DNA from: Fimbriimonadales bacterium
GTDB lineage: Bacteria > Armatimonadota > Fimbriimonadia > Fimbriimonadales > GBS-DC
Reading direction: 5' to 3'
Length of the DNA stretch: 64,000 nt
NCBI GenBank assembly: GCA_025061985.1
Contig: JANXAW010000030.1
Location: forward strand, 30,172 to 94,171
Made by a program: the position numbers and the translations under genes. Of the stretch, positions 1 to 9,357 are shown one piece after another. Each line of letters starts with the position of its first letter. The stretch's first letter is position 1. The notes beneath the pieces were generated by a model, which was given only the letters and a program-made list of their open reading frames with translations, had not been told where the DNA came from and ran no database searches.

Positions 1-441
1 CCACAAGGGTTCCACACTAATCAGAAACAGCATTCGGGGCTTTCGGCGAGGTGCTTTGCGCCGAATGCGTGCCACATGTATCTGCATCGTGCGCACCAGT
101 TGCTCAGCGGTGCGGGCGGTGCCTGTGGCATGTCCAATTGCGCGGATGAAGGCGTAGAGTTTGTCGAACCGGTTGGGGTTTGCGCTCAGCACGCGCAAGC
201 CCAGTCGCCTTAGCACAGGAATGACGCGCACATTCAGCACATCGTGTGCCACCACCAAGTCAGGCTTAAGGGCGACCACACGCTCTGGGCTGATTTGGTG
301 GTCGCCCACTTTGGGCTTCTGTTTGGCTTCGGGTGGGTAATCGCACAGTTCTGTGACGCCTACCACGCGCTCGCCCAGCCCTAGCGCAAACAGAATCTCA
401 GTGATTGACGGCGCCAGCGACACGATTCGTTGGGCTTGCAT
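1..441 (-). CDS. Cobalamin/iron-type ABC transporter periplasmic substrate-binding protein (BtuF-like), partial at window edge
   Basis: Own translation of the minus strand from ATG 441: MQAQRIVSLAPSITEILFALGLGERVVGVTELCDYPPEAKQKPKVGDHQISPERVVALKPDLVVAHDVLN...; the RIVSLAPSxTEILFALG and KPDLVVA motifs are typical of BtuF/TroA-type binding proteins. Confidence 0.85.
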   Translation of the reverse strand, partial: MQAQRIVSLAPSITEILFALGLGERVVGVTELCDYPPEAKQKPKVGDHQISPERVVALKPDLVVAHDVLNVRVIPVLRRLGLRVLSANPNRFDKLYAFIRAIGHATGTARTAEQLVRTMQIHVARIRRKAPRRKPRMLFLISVEPLW

Positions 442-524
442 TTGCCGCAGCGAGAGTGTACCGCACGTTGCGTAGGCGGGTTGCAGGCGCGCAGTAGGGT
501 AATGCGTACGGGCTAGTCGCGAAA

Positions 525-1256
525 TTACTTGTTCAGCACCTGCTCTATCGCTTTGGCTTGCAGTTGGAACACCTGTTGCAGTCCGCTCTGCGCGAGGTCA
601 AGCAGTCGGAGCAGGCGCTCGCGCGAGAAGGGCGCGCCTTCCGCCGTGCCCTGCACCTCTACAAACCGCCCGCGGTCGGTCATCACCACGTTCATATCTA
701 CGGAGGCTTGCACATCCTCTTCGTAGCAGAGGTCTAACAGCTCTTCGTTGCGTACCACGCCCACGCTGATTGCTGCCACGCGCTCTTGGAACGGCAGGCG
801 CGTGATGTAGCCCTGGTCTAACATCCAGCGGCAGGCTTGCGCAAATGCCACGAAGCCGCCTGTGATGCACGCGGTGCGCGTGCCCCCATCGGCTTGGATA
901 ACATCGCAGTCTAAGGTAATCGTGCGTTCGCCCAGCAGGGAGAGGTCAACAACGGCGCGAATAGCGCGCCCAATTAGACGCTGGATTTCCATCGTGCGCC
1001 CCGAGGGGGCGCCGCGAGCCACTTCGCGCTGGTTGCGCTGCTTGCCCGCGCGAGGGATCATGCTGTACTCCGCTGTAACCCAGCCGCTTCCTGTGCCCTT
1101 GAGAAAGGGGGGCGTCTTGTCCTCTACTGTGGCAGTGATAACGACGCGCGTGTTGCCCATCGTAATCAGGCAGGAGCCTTCTGCAAAGGGGTGGAAACCT
1201 GGCTCGAACACGATCGGGCGCAGTTCGTCGGGTGCTCTACCATCCACTCGTCGCAT
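525..1256 (-). CDS. rph: Ribonuclease PH
   Basis: 243 aa: MRRVDGRAPDELRPI...GWVTAEYSMIPRAGKQRNQRE...LGERTITLDCDVIQADGGTRTACITGGFVA; near-diagnostic RNase PH motifs. Confidence 0.97.
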   Translation of the reverse strand: MRRVDGRAPDELRPIVFEPGFHPFAEGSCLITMGNTRVVITATVEDKTPPFLKGTGSGWVTAEYSMIPRAGKQRNQREVARGAPSGRTMEIQRLIGRAIRAVVDLSLLGERTITLDCDVIQADGGTRTACITGGFVAFAQACRWMLDQGYITRLPFQERVAAISVGVVRNEELLDLCYEEDVQASVDMNVVMTDRGRFVEVQGTAEGAPFSRERLLRLLDLAQSGLQQVFQLQAKAIEQVLNK

Positions 1257-1273
1257 AGCGCGGTATAGGATAC

Positions 1274-2626
1274 CTAAAACAAGGCAGTTGCTTGCAGGAA
1301 CCAGCCCGCGCGTACCTCAGGCGGACCATTATCGCGCAAATAGCTGGCGCGGTAGCGCAGCGCGAGCATGGCGCTTTCTGCCACTTGATAGCCAACAATC
1401 AGCTCTAAGGTGTAGCCGCGTGCCCCTGCTCGGTACTCGTGGAAGCGGCGCAGCGTGGCGTAGTCGACTGCGCCCACCCAGCGCCCCGACTCGTGTTCTG
1501 CTCGCACGTAGAAGCCGATGCGGTTCGCCCCTATCGGATGTCCCATCGGCAAGCCTTTGTAGAAGTAGGCGTAGCGAGGCGCGTGTCCTGAAGCGTCATA
1601 CACGCCCCCTGTGGGCGTGCCGTCGGAGCGCACCAGCTCCATAACTAAGCGTGTGCGGGGGGTGGGATGCAGGCGTAGTCCTATCAGCGTAGCGACTTTG
1701 CGGGGCGTTATCGGGGCACCACCAAATGCTGTAGGAGCGCGGAAGTCGTCCAGTAGCCAGAACAGATAGGCACGGTTTTGCTCACTGAGTTTGTAGACTA
1801 CGCCTACCTCCGCCAAGTAGTTGAACCATCCAGAGGCACGCGGAGCTTCTGAAAACCATTTCTGGTAGAGGTAGTAAGGCACAAGTTGGCTTAGGGCGCC
1901 TGTAGGCAGGTCTAATGCCTTGAACGCTTCGGCGAGCGAGAGGCTCCAGCGTGCGTTTAGTTCGCGTTCAAAGCGTCGTGCGCCCCACCAGGTCGTTGCC
2001 CCGTCTTGCTCGAACTGGCAGAGAAACTGTTCTACGTGCCATGTGCCAATAAGAGGCAGGCGCAGTGGGAACTGCACACTGAGGTGTGGAACGGGGGGCA
2101 TCGCGTCGTTGACCAATAGTCCCCCGCTGTAGCCGCCTGCCCAGCGCAGCGTGCTGTAGCCTGCTTGCCACTGCCACGCGCCTGTGCGCAGGGTGAGCTT
2201 GGCGTAGGGGAAGGTATCGAACGCGCGGGCGTTGGTGCGACGACGGGCGTCGCTCCAGACGACTTCCAGTAGGGCACTTGGGCTAAGTGCCCACGCTCCT
2301 ACGATGCGATATTCTCCTGTGGCAGTTTGCCATGCGCTGGCTTGGGGGTAGGCGAAGTAGCTCACTTCTACGCCGAGCCATTGTGTGCCGTGTGGCAAGG
2401 TGGCGCTGCTACCGAGTTTCCAACGCGCAAGGGCTGCGGCGGGCGCTTGGCTGCGCTCGAAAGTGCGCAGGAGTTCGTCGCGCTCGCGTGGCAGTCGTAG
2501 GAGGGCAGCAGGAGTAGGGGCTACGCGCGCGGCCCAGTCGTATAGAGGATCGTCACGTGAGGGCAAGTGCTGCGCTGCTGCCGTAAGTATGCATGCAAGT
2601 GCCCACGCGGTAGCTTGTCGCCTCAA
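1274..2626 (-). CDS. Wzi-like capsule assembly / outer-membrane beta-barrel protein
   Basis: 450 aa, signal peptide-like N terminus, aromatic-rich alternating strands, AGYSTLRWAGGYSGGLLVNDAMPPVPHLSVQFPLRLP region; start overlaps the CapD-like stop by ATGA (2623-2626). Confidence 0.6.
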   Translation of the reverse strand: MRRQATAWALACILTAAAQHLPSRDDPLYDWAARVAPTPAALLRLPRERDELLRTFERSQAPAAALARWKLGSSATLPHGTQWLGVEVSYFAYPQASAWQTATGEYRIVGAWALSPSALLEVVWSDARRRTNARAFDTFPYAKLTLRTGAWQWQAGYSTLRWAGGYSGGLLVNDAMPPVPHLSVQFPLRLPLIGTWHVEQFLCQFEQDGATTWWGARRFERELNARWSLSLAEAFKALDLPTGALSQLVPYYLYQKWFSEAPRASGWFNYLAEVGVVYKLSEQNRAYLFWLLDDFRAPTAFGGAPITPRKVATLIGLRLHPTPRTRLVMELVRSDGTPTGGVYDASGHAPRYAYFYKGLPMGHPIGANRIGFYVRAEHESGRWVGAVDYATLRRFHEYRAGARGYTLELIVGYQVAESAMLALRYRASYLRDNGPPEVRAGWFLQATALF

Positions 2627-4533
2627 GACTTAGCGACGCCTCCTCGGAGGGTAGAGTACCTTTTTGCCAGCTTGCCCGTGGCTAACTCCATTAGCATCGT
2701 GCGCGCGGCATCGGCTTGCTCTTTCTCGCATAGCTCCAGCAGCACGCTAAGCTGCTCTTGGAGCCAGTCCCACGGGGGCACTTCGGGCGAGCGCACGCGC
2801 CGAATCTTAGGATGGGGGGTCTCTTCCAGCTGTTCAGTGTCGTAGCATAGCTGTTCGTGCAACTTTTCGCCGGGACGCACGCCTGTGAACACAATCTGGA
2901 TGTCTTGACCGGGCACTAGCCCGTAGAGGCGAATGAGGTCGTGGGCAAGGTCTACAATGCGAATCGGTTCTCCCATATCGAGGATGTAAATATCGCCGTG
3001 GCTGCTAAACGACCCAACTCGCAAGATGAGGTGGACGGCTTCGTTGACGCTCATAAAATAGCGCTGCATCTCTGGGTGGGTGATACGCACTGGTCCGCCC
3101 TGCTCGATTTGCGCTTGGAGCGTGGGGATTAGGCTACCGCGACTGCCTAGTACGTTGCCAAATCGGACGATTGCGAACTCGGTATCGCTTTCGCGGGCAA
3201 GGGAGCTTACGATAATCTCACCTACACGCTTGGTTGCCCCCATTACGCTCACGGGATCAACGGCTTTATCGGTGGAAATGTAAACGAATCGGCGCACCTT
3301 GTGCCGATGCGCTGTTTCTGCCATCACCCACGTGCCTAAGACGTTGTTTTTGATGGCTTCGACTAGGTTTGCTTCCATCAAGGGAACATGCTTGTGCGCC
3401 GCGGCGTGGAATACCAGGGTGGGCTGTTCCTTGCGGAACACGGCTTCAATGCGGGTGGCGTCGCGCACGTCGGCGATGATGCATTCGGGTTCGTAGTCGT
3501 AGCGCGTGCGCAGCTCTTGTTCGATTTGGTAGATGCTGTTTTCCCCTTTGCCCAGGAGGATAAGGCGTGCGGGTCCGAAGTCTGCGATTTGGCGTGCTAG
3601 TTCGCTTCCGATGGAGCCGCCCGCGCCAGTAATCAAAACGCGCTCGCCTGCGATGTATTCTGCTACGGGGCGCAGGTCGAACTGCACAGGAGCACGGCGC
3701 AGCAAATCTTCGATGTTGATTTCGCGGATGCGCGCGAGTTTGAAATTTCCGTTGAGAGGTTGGAGCGAGGGCACGATTTGCACGCGCGTGTTGGTCGGTC
3801 GGCAGAGGTTATACACGCGCCGAACGAGGTTGCCATCCGCAGAGGCGTCGGCGATAATCACATCGTGAATGCCATGCTCAGCGATGAGGCGCGGGATGTC
3901 TTCGATGGTGCCTAACCAGGGGTAGCCGTGGATTCGAAGCGATTGCTTGTTTAGGTCATTGTCTACAAAGCCCACCACACGCACTTCGGCGTGGTGATTG
4001 CGCTGGATCTCGCGCATCACCACTTCCCCCATGTCGCCCCCGCCCACGATGAGGGCGCGTCGTCGGGGCGACTGATGACGAGAGTAGGCGATGTACCAAT
4101 CGTACATCCGGCGCCATAGGCGCGGTGCTGACACCATTGTAGTTGCCAGAAAGCCAAACAGCACCCACTCCGCCGAAGAAAATGGGCGTTTTGCCCAGTG
4201 TGCAAATGCCAATAGCCCAATCAGGCACAGCACGCTTAGCCCTATACCTACCTTCAGCAAGTGAAACAGCTCCGTGATTCCTGCGTAGCGGCTGTGCACT
4301 CGATACAGCCCGTAGCAAAAGAGGGCGCAAACGCCAGCGACAGAAAGCAATGGGGCACACCACTGAAGCAAAAGCACATCTTGCGCCGTGTAGCGGAAGT
4401 CACGCACTAAGCCTACACTTAGTACCAAAGCGGTGGAGAGCAAAAGCACATCAGTTGCTACCGCTCGCAAGAGCGTTGCCCAGCGCTGCGGAGGTACTTG
4501 GCGCAGCCACTCCCACCGGCTTTTGTTTTGCAA
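2623..4533 (-). CDS. Membrane-anchored nucleoside-diphosphate-sugar epimerase/dehydratase (CapD/WbpM/PglF family)
   Basis: 636 aa: N-terminal TM region, then VLITGAGGSIGSELARQIADFGPARLILLGKGENSIYQIEQEL...VFHAAAHKHVPLMEANLVEAIKNNVLGT...VYISTDKAVDPVSVMGATKR. Confidence 0.93.
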   Translation of the reverse strand: MQNKSRWEWLRQVPPQRWATLLRAVATDVLLLSTALVLSVGLVRDFRYTAQDVLLLQWCAPLLSVAGVCALFCYGLYRVHSRYAGITELFHLLKVGIGLSVLCLIGLLAFAHWAKRPFSSAEWVLFGFLATTMVSAPRLWRRMYDWYIAYSRHQSPRRRALIVGGGDMGEVVMREIQRNHHAEVRVVGFVDNDLNKQSLRIHGYPWLGTIEDIPRLIAEHGIHDVIIADASADGNLVRRVYNLCRPTNTRVQIVPSLQPLNGNFKLARIREINIEDLLRRAPVQFDLRPVAEYIAGERVLITGAGGSIGSELARQIADFGPARLILLGKGENSIYQIEQELRTRYDYEPECIIADVRDATRIEAVFRKEQPTLVFHAAAHKHVPLMEANLVEAIKNNVLGTWVMAETAHRHKVRRFVYISTDKAVDPVSVMGATKRVGEIIVSSLARESDTEFAIVRFGNVLGSRGSLIPTLQAQIEQGGPVRITHPEMQRYFMSVNEAVHLILRVGSFSSHGDIYILDMGEPIRIVDLAHDLIRLYGLVPGQDIQIVFTGVRPGEKLHEQLCYDTEQLEETPHPKIRRVRSPEVPPWDWLQEQLSVLLELCEKEQADAARTMLMELATGKLAKRYSTLRGGVAKS

Positions 4534-4675
4534 GGTCTCCCTCCGTAGATGTGCGTGCTCCTATTAGCCTACCCCTTGCTCCGCAATTATACCTAACCCC
4601 CTTAGGCCTATCAACCCCCACCACTGCTGTTTTCTTGCTTGTGCTTGCTCGCCGTAGGGTATAATTTTGATGCGT

Positions 4676-4768
4676 GGAGCGGTGCCCGAGTGGCTGAAGG
4701 GACACGACTGGAAATCGTGTAGGCTCCGATGAGGGGTCTCGTGGGTTCGAATCCCACCCGCTCCGCCA
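4676..4768 (+). tRNA. tRNA-Ser (anticodon GGA), long variable arm, CCA encoded
   Basis: ggagcgg...cacgactGGAaatcgtg...ggttcgaatcc...ccgctccgCCA; 7-bp acceptor and 5-bp anticodon stem pair fully; GGTATAAT box just upstream. Confidence 0.96.
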
Positions 4769-4803
4769 TAAGGCTTTGCTTATTAGGTGCTCAGGAGTGC
4801 CCT

Positions 4804-5889
4804 ATGAAAGGAGCGCAGCGAGTCTGGCTTGTGGTGGGGTTGGCGCTGCTGGTGCCCCTTGCGCTTGCCACCGAAGTTCGGATTGTCAGCTGGAACATTG
4901 CGCGTGCGGTTGGCGCGAACAACCCCCGAAGTGGCCAAGCCCCGTTTGTAGCCAAAACGCTCAACTACCTCCGCCCTGATATCATCGTGCTGCAGGAAGT
5001 TGGTGGCGATACGCGCGTCAGTTGGAACGCTTTCGCTCAGGAAGCGGCATTAGACGCTTTCGTGCGCAATAACCTCACTTACTTAGGCACAAATCCTCAG
5101 CGCAACCGCGATTACTACCTGTATGTGAACCGCCTAAGCGATGGTTGGGTGAGCAACGCGATTATCAGTCTCTACCCGTTCCGCACCATTACGGATGTAA
5201 GCATTGGGGCGCCCTATCGGGGGCTAACTATCGGGCTGATTGATGTGCCAGGCACAAATGGGCTGGGCGTGTTTGGAGTGCACTTTGATTCAGGGGGCGA
5301 CGACGGGAGCAGTGCGCGTCGCCAAACGAACGCGGAAAACACGCGCAACCAAGTGCGCAATTGGCGTCTTCGCAATCGGAACTCCGCCTATGTGCTGGGA
5401 GGCGATTTGAATGAGAACGAAGACCCCGACCTAAACCCCGTTCGAGCCATCAACTCCACTCTGCCTGATGGGCGGCTGTATGCTCCGATTAGCACGGTAA
5501 TGTCTGCGCGTTTGCGGGATCCTGTGCCAGTGGATGCCTTAGGGGGTAAGCGCACGTGGCGTGTGGCAGACACGAACTCAGCGTTGCGCCATCGATTTGA
5601 CTATCTGTTGGTATCGCCGACTGAACCTGGGCGCGATCGGATTGTGGTGCTGGAAGCGTCTCTATTCAATACGCGCCGCTTTCCTGCGGGGCAGCTGCCT
5701 CCCGGCTTTGCGATCACAGATAGCCAGAACGCCTCTGACCACACGGCGGTGTTTCTGCATGTGCGCATTGATAGGTGGCGAAGCCTGCCAGGGGGCGGGG
5801 GCGAATGGGTGCCCGAGCCTGGCACACTGCTGATCTTAGTGGTGTTTACAGGCGGTGCGCTTTACTGGCGTCGCTCTTGGGCGCGCTAA
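4804..5889 (+). CDS. Secreted endonuclease/exonuclease/phosphatase-family protein with PEP-CTERM-like C-terminal sorting signal
   Basis: Signal peptide MKGAQRVWLVVGLALLVPLALA; RIVSWNIARAVG, PDIIVLQEVGGD, GDLNENEDPD, SDHTAVFLHV motifs; C terminus VPEPGTLLILVVFTGGALYWRRSWAR. The ORF-track start at 4729 lies in the tRNA. Confidence 0.88.
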   Translation: MKGAQRVWLVVGLALLVPLALATEVRIVSWNIARAVGANNPRSGQAPFVAKTLNYLRPDIIVLQEVGGDTRVSWNAFAQEAALDAFVRNNLTYLGTNPQRNRDYYLYVNRLSDGWVSNAIISLYPFRTITDVSIGAPYRGLTIGLIDVPGTNGLGVFGVHFDSGGDDGSSARRQTNAENTRNQVRNWRLRNRNSAYVLGGDLNENEDPDLNPVRAINSTLPDGRLYAPISTVMSARLRDPVPVDALGGKRTWRVADTNSALRHRFDYLLVSPTEPGRDRIVVLEASLFNTRRFPAGQLPPGFAITDSQNASDHTAVFLHVRIDRWRSLPGGGGEWVPEPGTLLILVVFTGGALYWRRSWAR

Positions 5890-7172
5890 GCAAGCACTGC
5901 TTGTACCAGCTCGCGAGCAACCGCTACCGACTCGGCGAACACTTGCAGCGCGAACTCGGCATCGCGTTCGGTGATAATCAGGGGCGGCTCCATGCGAATG
6001 ACCTTGGGGTTGTTCAGGGTGTAGGCAGCGATCACGCCCCGCTGGATCATGTTGGTGATGGTCAGCTCGCCGTAGTCGGCTTCGTGGAACTCCACGCCGA
6101 TCATTAGCCCGCGCCCGCGTACTTCTTGGATGAAGTCGGGGTACTCGGCTTGCACTTGGCGCAGCCCGTGCAGTAGTTTCGCGCCGATGTGTCGAGCGTT
6201 CTCTACCAGCCCCTCCTGCTCAATAACCTCTAGTGCTGCCAGTCCCGCCGCACATGCCAGCTCGTTGCCTCCGAAGGTGCTGGTGTGCAGCAGGGGGTTC
6301 TCGCCGAACATCTCTTCCCACAGCTTAGGTGTTGCCGAGAAGGAGCCGATGGGCATTACGCCTCCGCCTAGCGACTTAGCTAAGGTCACGACATCGGGCT
6401 GCACGCCCGAATGCTCCACGCCCCAGAGCTTGCCAGTGCGCCCCAAGCCGGTTTGCACCTCATCCACAATCAGCACGGCGTTGTAGCGGTCGCATAGTTC
6501 ACGCAAGCGTGGGAGGTAGTCGTCGGGGGGCACGCGAATCCCGCCCTCGCCCTGAATAGGCTCTACGATGACGGCTGCGGTATGTTCATCGAGGTGAGCA
6601 GCCACGGCGTCGGCGTCGCCGTATGGCACGTGCACAAACCCAGGCAGCAGAGGCTCAAACGGCTTGCGGTAGACCTCGCGCCCGCTGGCAGAGAGACTGC
6701 CCAGTGTTTTGCCGTGATAGCTGCCAATGGTACTGATTATTTTCACGCGCCCAGTGGCTTTGCGGGCAAGCTTGATGGCGCCTTCTACGGCTTCTGCGCC
6801 TGAGTTGCAGAAGAAGGTGCATTCAATCGCGCCAGGCAGAAGCTGCGCAAGCTTCTCAGCCAACTTCGCTTGAGGGGCATTGAACATGATTTTGCTGGGC
6901 ATCGGCATCAGGTCCAGTTGGCGTTTGACGGCTTCCACCACTTTGGGGTGGCGGTGCCCCAGTGCGAACATCCCATAACCGCCCAGGAAGTCCAAAAACT
7001 TGCGCCCCTGTGCATCCCAGATGTATGCGCCTTCGGCGTACCATTCCACGCCCAGCCCCGCAAAACGCAAAACCTTCGCCAAGCCGGGGTTGAGGTAGCG
7101 CTCGGTAAGTTCGGCGATTGTTTCCGTGAAGGCTTCAGGATTTTCAGGGAAAGGCACCATTGCTTTTTCCAC
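5886..7172 (-). CDS. Class III aminotransferase (putrescine/acetylornithine aminotransferase-like)
   Basis: 428 aa: CNSGAEAVEGAIKLARKATGRVKIISTIGSYHGKTLGSLSASG...VIVEPIQGEGGI...LIVDEVQTGLGRTGKLWGVEH...DVVTLAKSLGGGVMPIG. Confidence 0.93.
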   Translation of the reverse strand: MEKAMVPFPENPEAFTETIAELTERYLNPGLAKVLRFAGLGVEWYAEGAYIWDAQGRKFLDFLGGYGMFALGHRHPKVVEAVKRQLDLMPMPSKIMFNAPQAKLAEKLAQLLPGAIECTFFCNSGAEAVEGAIKLARKATGRVKIISTIGSYHGKTLGSLSASGREVYRKPFEPLLPGFVHVPYGDADAVAAHLDEHTAAVIVEPIQGEGGIRVPPDDYLPRLRELCDRYNAVLIVDEVQTGLGRTGKLWGVEHSGVQPDVVTLAKSLGGGVMPIGSFSATPKLWEEMFGENPLLHTSTFGGNELACAAGLAALEVIEQEGLVENARHIGAKLLHGLRQVQAEYPDFIQEVRGRGLMIGVEFHEADYGELTITNMIQRGVIAAYTLNNPKVIRMEPPLIITERDAEFALQVFAESVAVARELVQAVLA

Positions 7173-7243
7173 CTCGTTGGGGGATTATACCTGCTCGTGG
7201 GGGCATCGGCATCTGATAAAAACTTCGCGCAGGGGTCTACAAA

Positions 7244-7262
7244 GGGCGCGGGAACCGCGCCC
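7244..7262. repeat. Dispersed hairpin GGGCGCGG-N3-CCGCGCCC (copy 1)
   Basis: gggcgcggg aa ccgcgcccct; same arms recur at 17941-17960. Confidence 0.7.
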
Positions 7263-7321
7263 CTTCGTGGGTTGGGCGTCTCGCTCGGACGTTGTAGGGG
7301 ACGGCGTTTTGCTTTCTGCGT

Positions 7322-9313
7322 TTAGCGCACGATGCTGCCGCTGGGCACTTCGCGGTCGGGATGTAGCAGCACCGCCTTGCCATCTACATCGGCTGCCAGC
7401 ATCATCCCTTCGGAGACGACCCCTCGTATTAGCGCGGGTTGTAAGTTCACTAACACAGGGATCTGCTTGCCGATGAGCTGCTCAGGCGTATACTCCTCGG
7501 CGATCCCCGCCACGATGACGCGCTCTTCGCCGCCCACATCCAGCGTGAGCTTGAGCAACTTGGTAGATTTGGGCACTCGCTCGGCAGCCTTGATGGTGGC
7601 AATGCGGATTTGCAATCGCTTGAACTCCTCGATGGTGATAAGGTCTTGCATAGCCGTGGGTTTGGGTTCTGTGGTAGTTGTTGCTTCGGGTTGCCCTGCT
7701 GGCGAAGCGGGGGTTGCCGTCGCTGCGGGTTGAGCCGCTGGCGTAGCTGGGGTAGCGGCGGAGGGTTTCGCCTGCAGGCGCGGGAAGATGGGCACTGGCT
7801 CTTGTAGGGGGTGTCCTGCTGGGAAAGCGTCTGCTACTACAGCCTCATCCCAGCGGGGTACTTCGGATAGGTTCAGCTGGCGCGCGATTTCGCGCGCTAC
7901 TTGGGGCATTACAGGTTCCACCAGCACGCTTAGGGTGCGCGCGGCGATTAGCCCTGCGTACAGCACTTGCCCTGCCCGCTCGGTGTTGCCTTGTCGCGCC
8001 AGTGTCCAAGGCGCCTGCTCGTCATAGTAGCGGTTTACGGCGCTAATGATTTGCCATGCTTCGCGCAAGCCGCGCGGGAAGTCTACTGCCTCATACGCTT
8101 CAGTGGTGCGGGCAACTTGCTGGGCAAATAGGTCGGCAAGCCCTGCGTCTAGTCGCGCCCCTGCGGGCACGCGCCCATCAAAGTAACGGTGCATCATCGA
8201 TAGCGTGCGATGCAGCATGTTGCCCAAGTCGTTGGCTAAGTCGCCGTTGTAGCGCGTTTCTACGCCTTCCAAGCTGAACTCGGCATCGGAGTCGGTGGGC
8301 ATTTCGCGAAGCACGTAGTAGCGGAAGGCGTCTATCGCATAGGGCAGGGCGCATCCTGAAGCGTCGGCTAAAGCTTGCGCTACCTCCAGCGGCGCGTACA
8401 CATTGCCAAGCGACTTAGACATCTTTTGCTTGTTCACAATCCACCAGCCGTGCCCGTAGAGGCGTTCGGGCAGGGGCAGGTTGAGTGCCATTAGCATCGC
8501 GGGCCAAATCGTAGCGTGGAAGCGCGGTAGGATGTCCTTGCCCATTAGCTGTAGGTCGGGGGGCCATGTGTCTAAGTACGCTTCGCCGCGCTCTAGCCAG
8601 CCTGTGGCGGTAAGGTAGTTCAGCAGGGCGTCGAACCACACATACACCACACCAGCTTCGGGGTCGTCGGGCACGGGCACGCCCCATTCTGCTCCCGAAC
8701 GCGATACTGCCACATCTTGCAAGCCCTCTGCGAGGAAGCCTAAGGTCTCGTTGCGGCGCACTTCGGGCTCAATAAAGTGCGGATTTGCCAGAATGTGTTC
8801 GCGCAAACGCGACTCGTAGGCGGAGAGGCGGAAGTAGTAGCACTGCTCGTCGCGCCACTCCAGTGGTTTGCTGCAGTCAGGGCAGGTTTTTGCCTCGCCG
8901 ATTTTGCTAGGCGCGAAAAAGGTTTCGCAGGAGATGCAATACCAGCCCTGATAGATGCCTTTGTAGATGTCGCCTTGTTCGCGCAGACGGCGGAATACTT
9001 CTGTCACCACGCGCTTGTGTCGCTCTTCGGTGGTGCGGATGAACACGTCGTACTCAATGTGCAACGCGCGCCATGTGCGCTCAAACACTTCCGCCATTTC
9101 GTCGACGAACTGTTGGGTGGGGATGCCCCGTTCTTGTGCGACGCGATGCACTTTGGGCGCGTTCTCGTCGGTGCCTGTCAAAAAGTAAACGGCGCGCCCG
9201 CGTCGTTTCTGGAATCGGGCACAGGCGTCTGCAACGAGAGTGGTTAGTGCTGTGCCGATATGGGGCACGCTGTTTACGTAGTAGATTGGCGTGGTGATAT
9301 AGTATCGTTTCAT
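7322..9313 (-). CDS. metG: Methionyl-tRNA synthetase with C-terminal tRNA-binding domain
   Basis: MKRYYITTPIYYVNSVPHIGTALTTLVADACARFQKRRGRAVYFLTGTDENAPKVHR...[15 protein letters not shown]...; Ala/Pro/Thr-rich linker then a Trbp111-like domain (IEEFKRLQIRIATIKAAERVPKSTKLLKLTLDVG). The ORF-track start at 9469 is upstream of the likely ATG at 9313. Confidence 0.97.
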   Translation of the reverse strand: MKRYYITTPIYYVNSVPHIGTALTTLVADACARFQKRRGRAVYFLTGTDENAPKVHRVAQERGIPTQQFVDEMAEVFERTWRALHIEYDVFIRTTEERHKRVVTEVFRRLREQGDIYKGIYQGWYCISCETFFAPSKIGEAKTCPDCSKPLEWRDEQCYYFRLSAYESRLREHILANPHFIEPEVRRNETLGFLAEGLQDVAVSRSGAEWGVPVPDDPEAGVVYVWFDALLNYLTATGWLERGEAYLDTWPPDLQLMGKDILPRFHATIWPAMLMALNLPLPERLYGHGWWIVNKQKMSKSLGNVYAPLEVAQALADASGCALPYAIDAFRYYVLREMPTDSDAEFSLEGVETRYNGDLANDLGNMLHRTLSMMHRYFDGRVPAGARLDAGLADLFAQQVARTTEAYEAVDFPRGLREAWQIISAVNRYYDEQAPWTLARQGNTERAGQVLYAGLIAARTLSVLVEPVMPQVAREIARQLNLSEVPRWDEAVVADAFPAGHPLQEPVPIFPRLQAKPSAATPATPAAQPAATATPASPAGQPEATTTTEPKPTAMQDLITIEEFKRLQIRIATIKAAERVPKSTKLLKLTLDVGGEERVIVAGIAEEYTPEQLIGKQIPVLVNLQPALIRGVVSEGMMLAADVDGKAVLLHPDREVPSGSIVR

Positions 9314-9328
9314 GGCGCGTCGGCAGTA

Positions 9329-9349
9329 AGTGTACCTGACGGGTACACT
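9329..9349. promoter_or_regulatory. Back-to-back divergent -10-like boxes between metG and ccmA-like gene
   Basis: agtgtacc-tgacg-ggtacact: 8-bp perfect inverted repeat; each arm reads GGTACACT toward its gene. Confidence 0.55.
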
Positions 9350-9357
9350 GAGAATGG

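Noticed and set aside
862-1644. 260-aa plus-strand ORF antisense to rph and the Wzi-like gene
   Set aside because: High-GC shadow ORF with Arg/Ser-rich composition, lying over clearly coding genes.
4729-4803. ORF-track start of the nuclease-family protein inside tRNA-Ser
   Set aside because: The first 25 codons are tRNA sequence. A normal signal peptide begins at ATG 4804.
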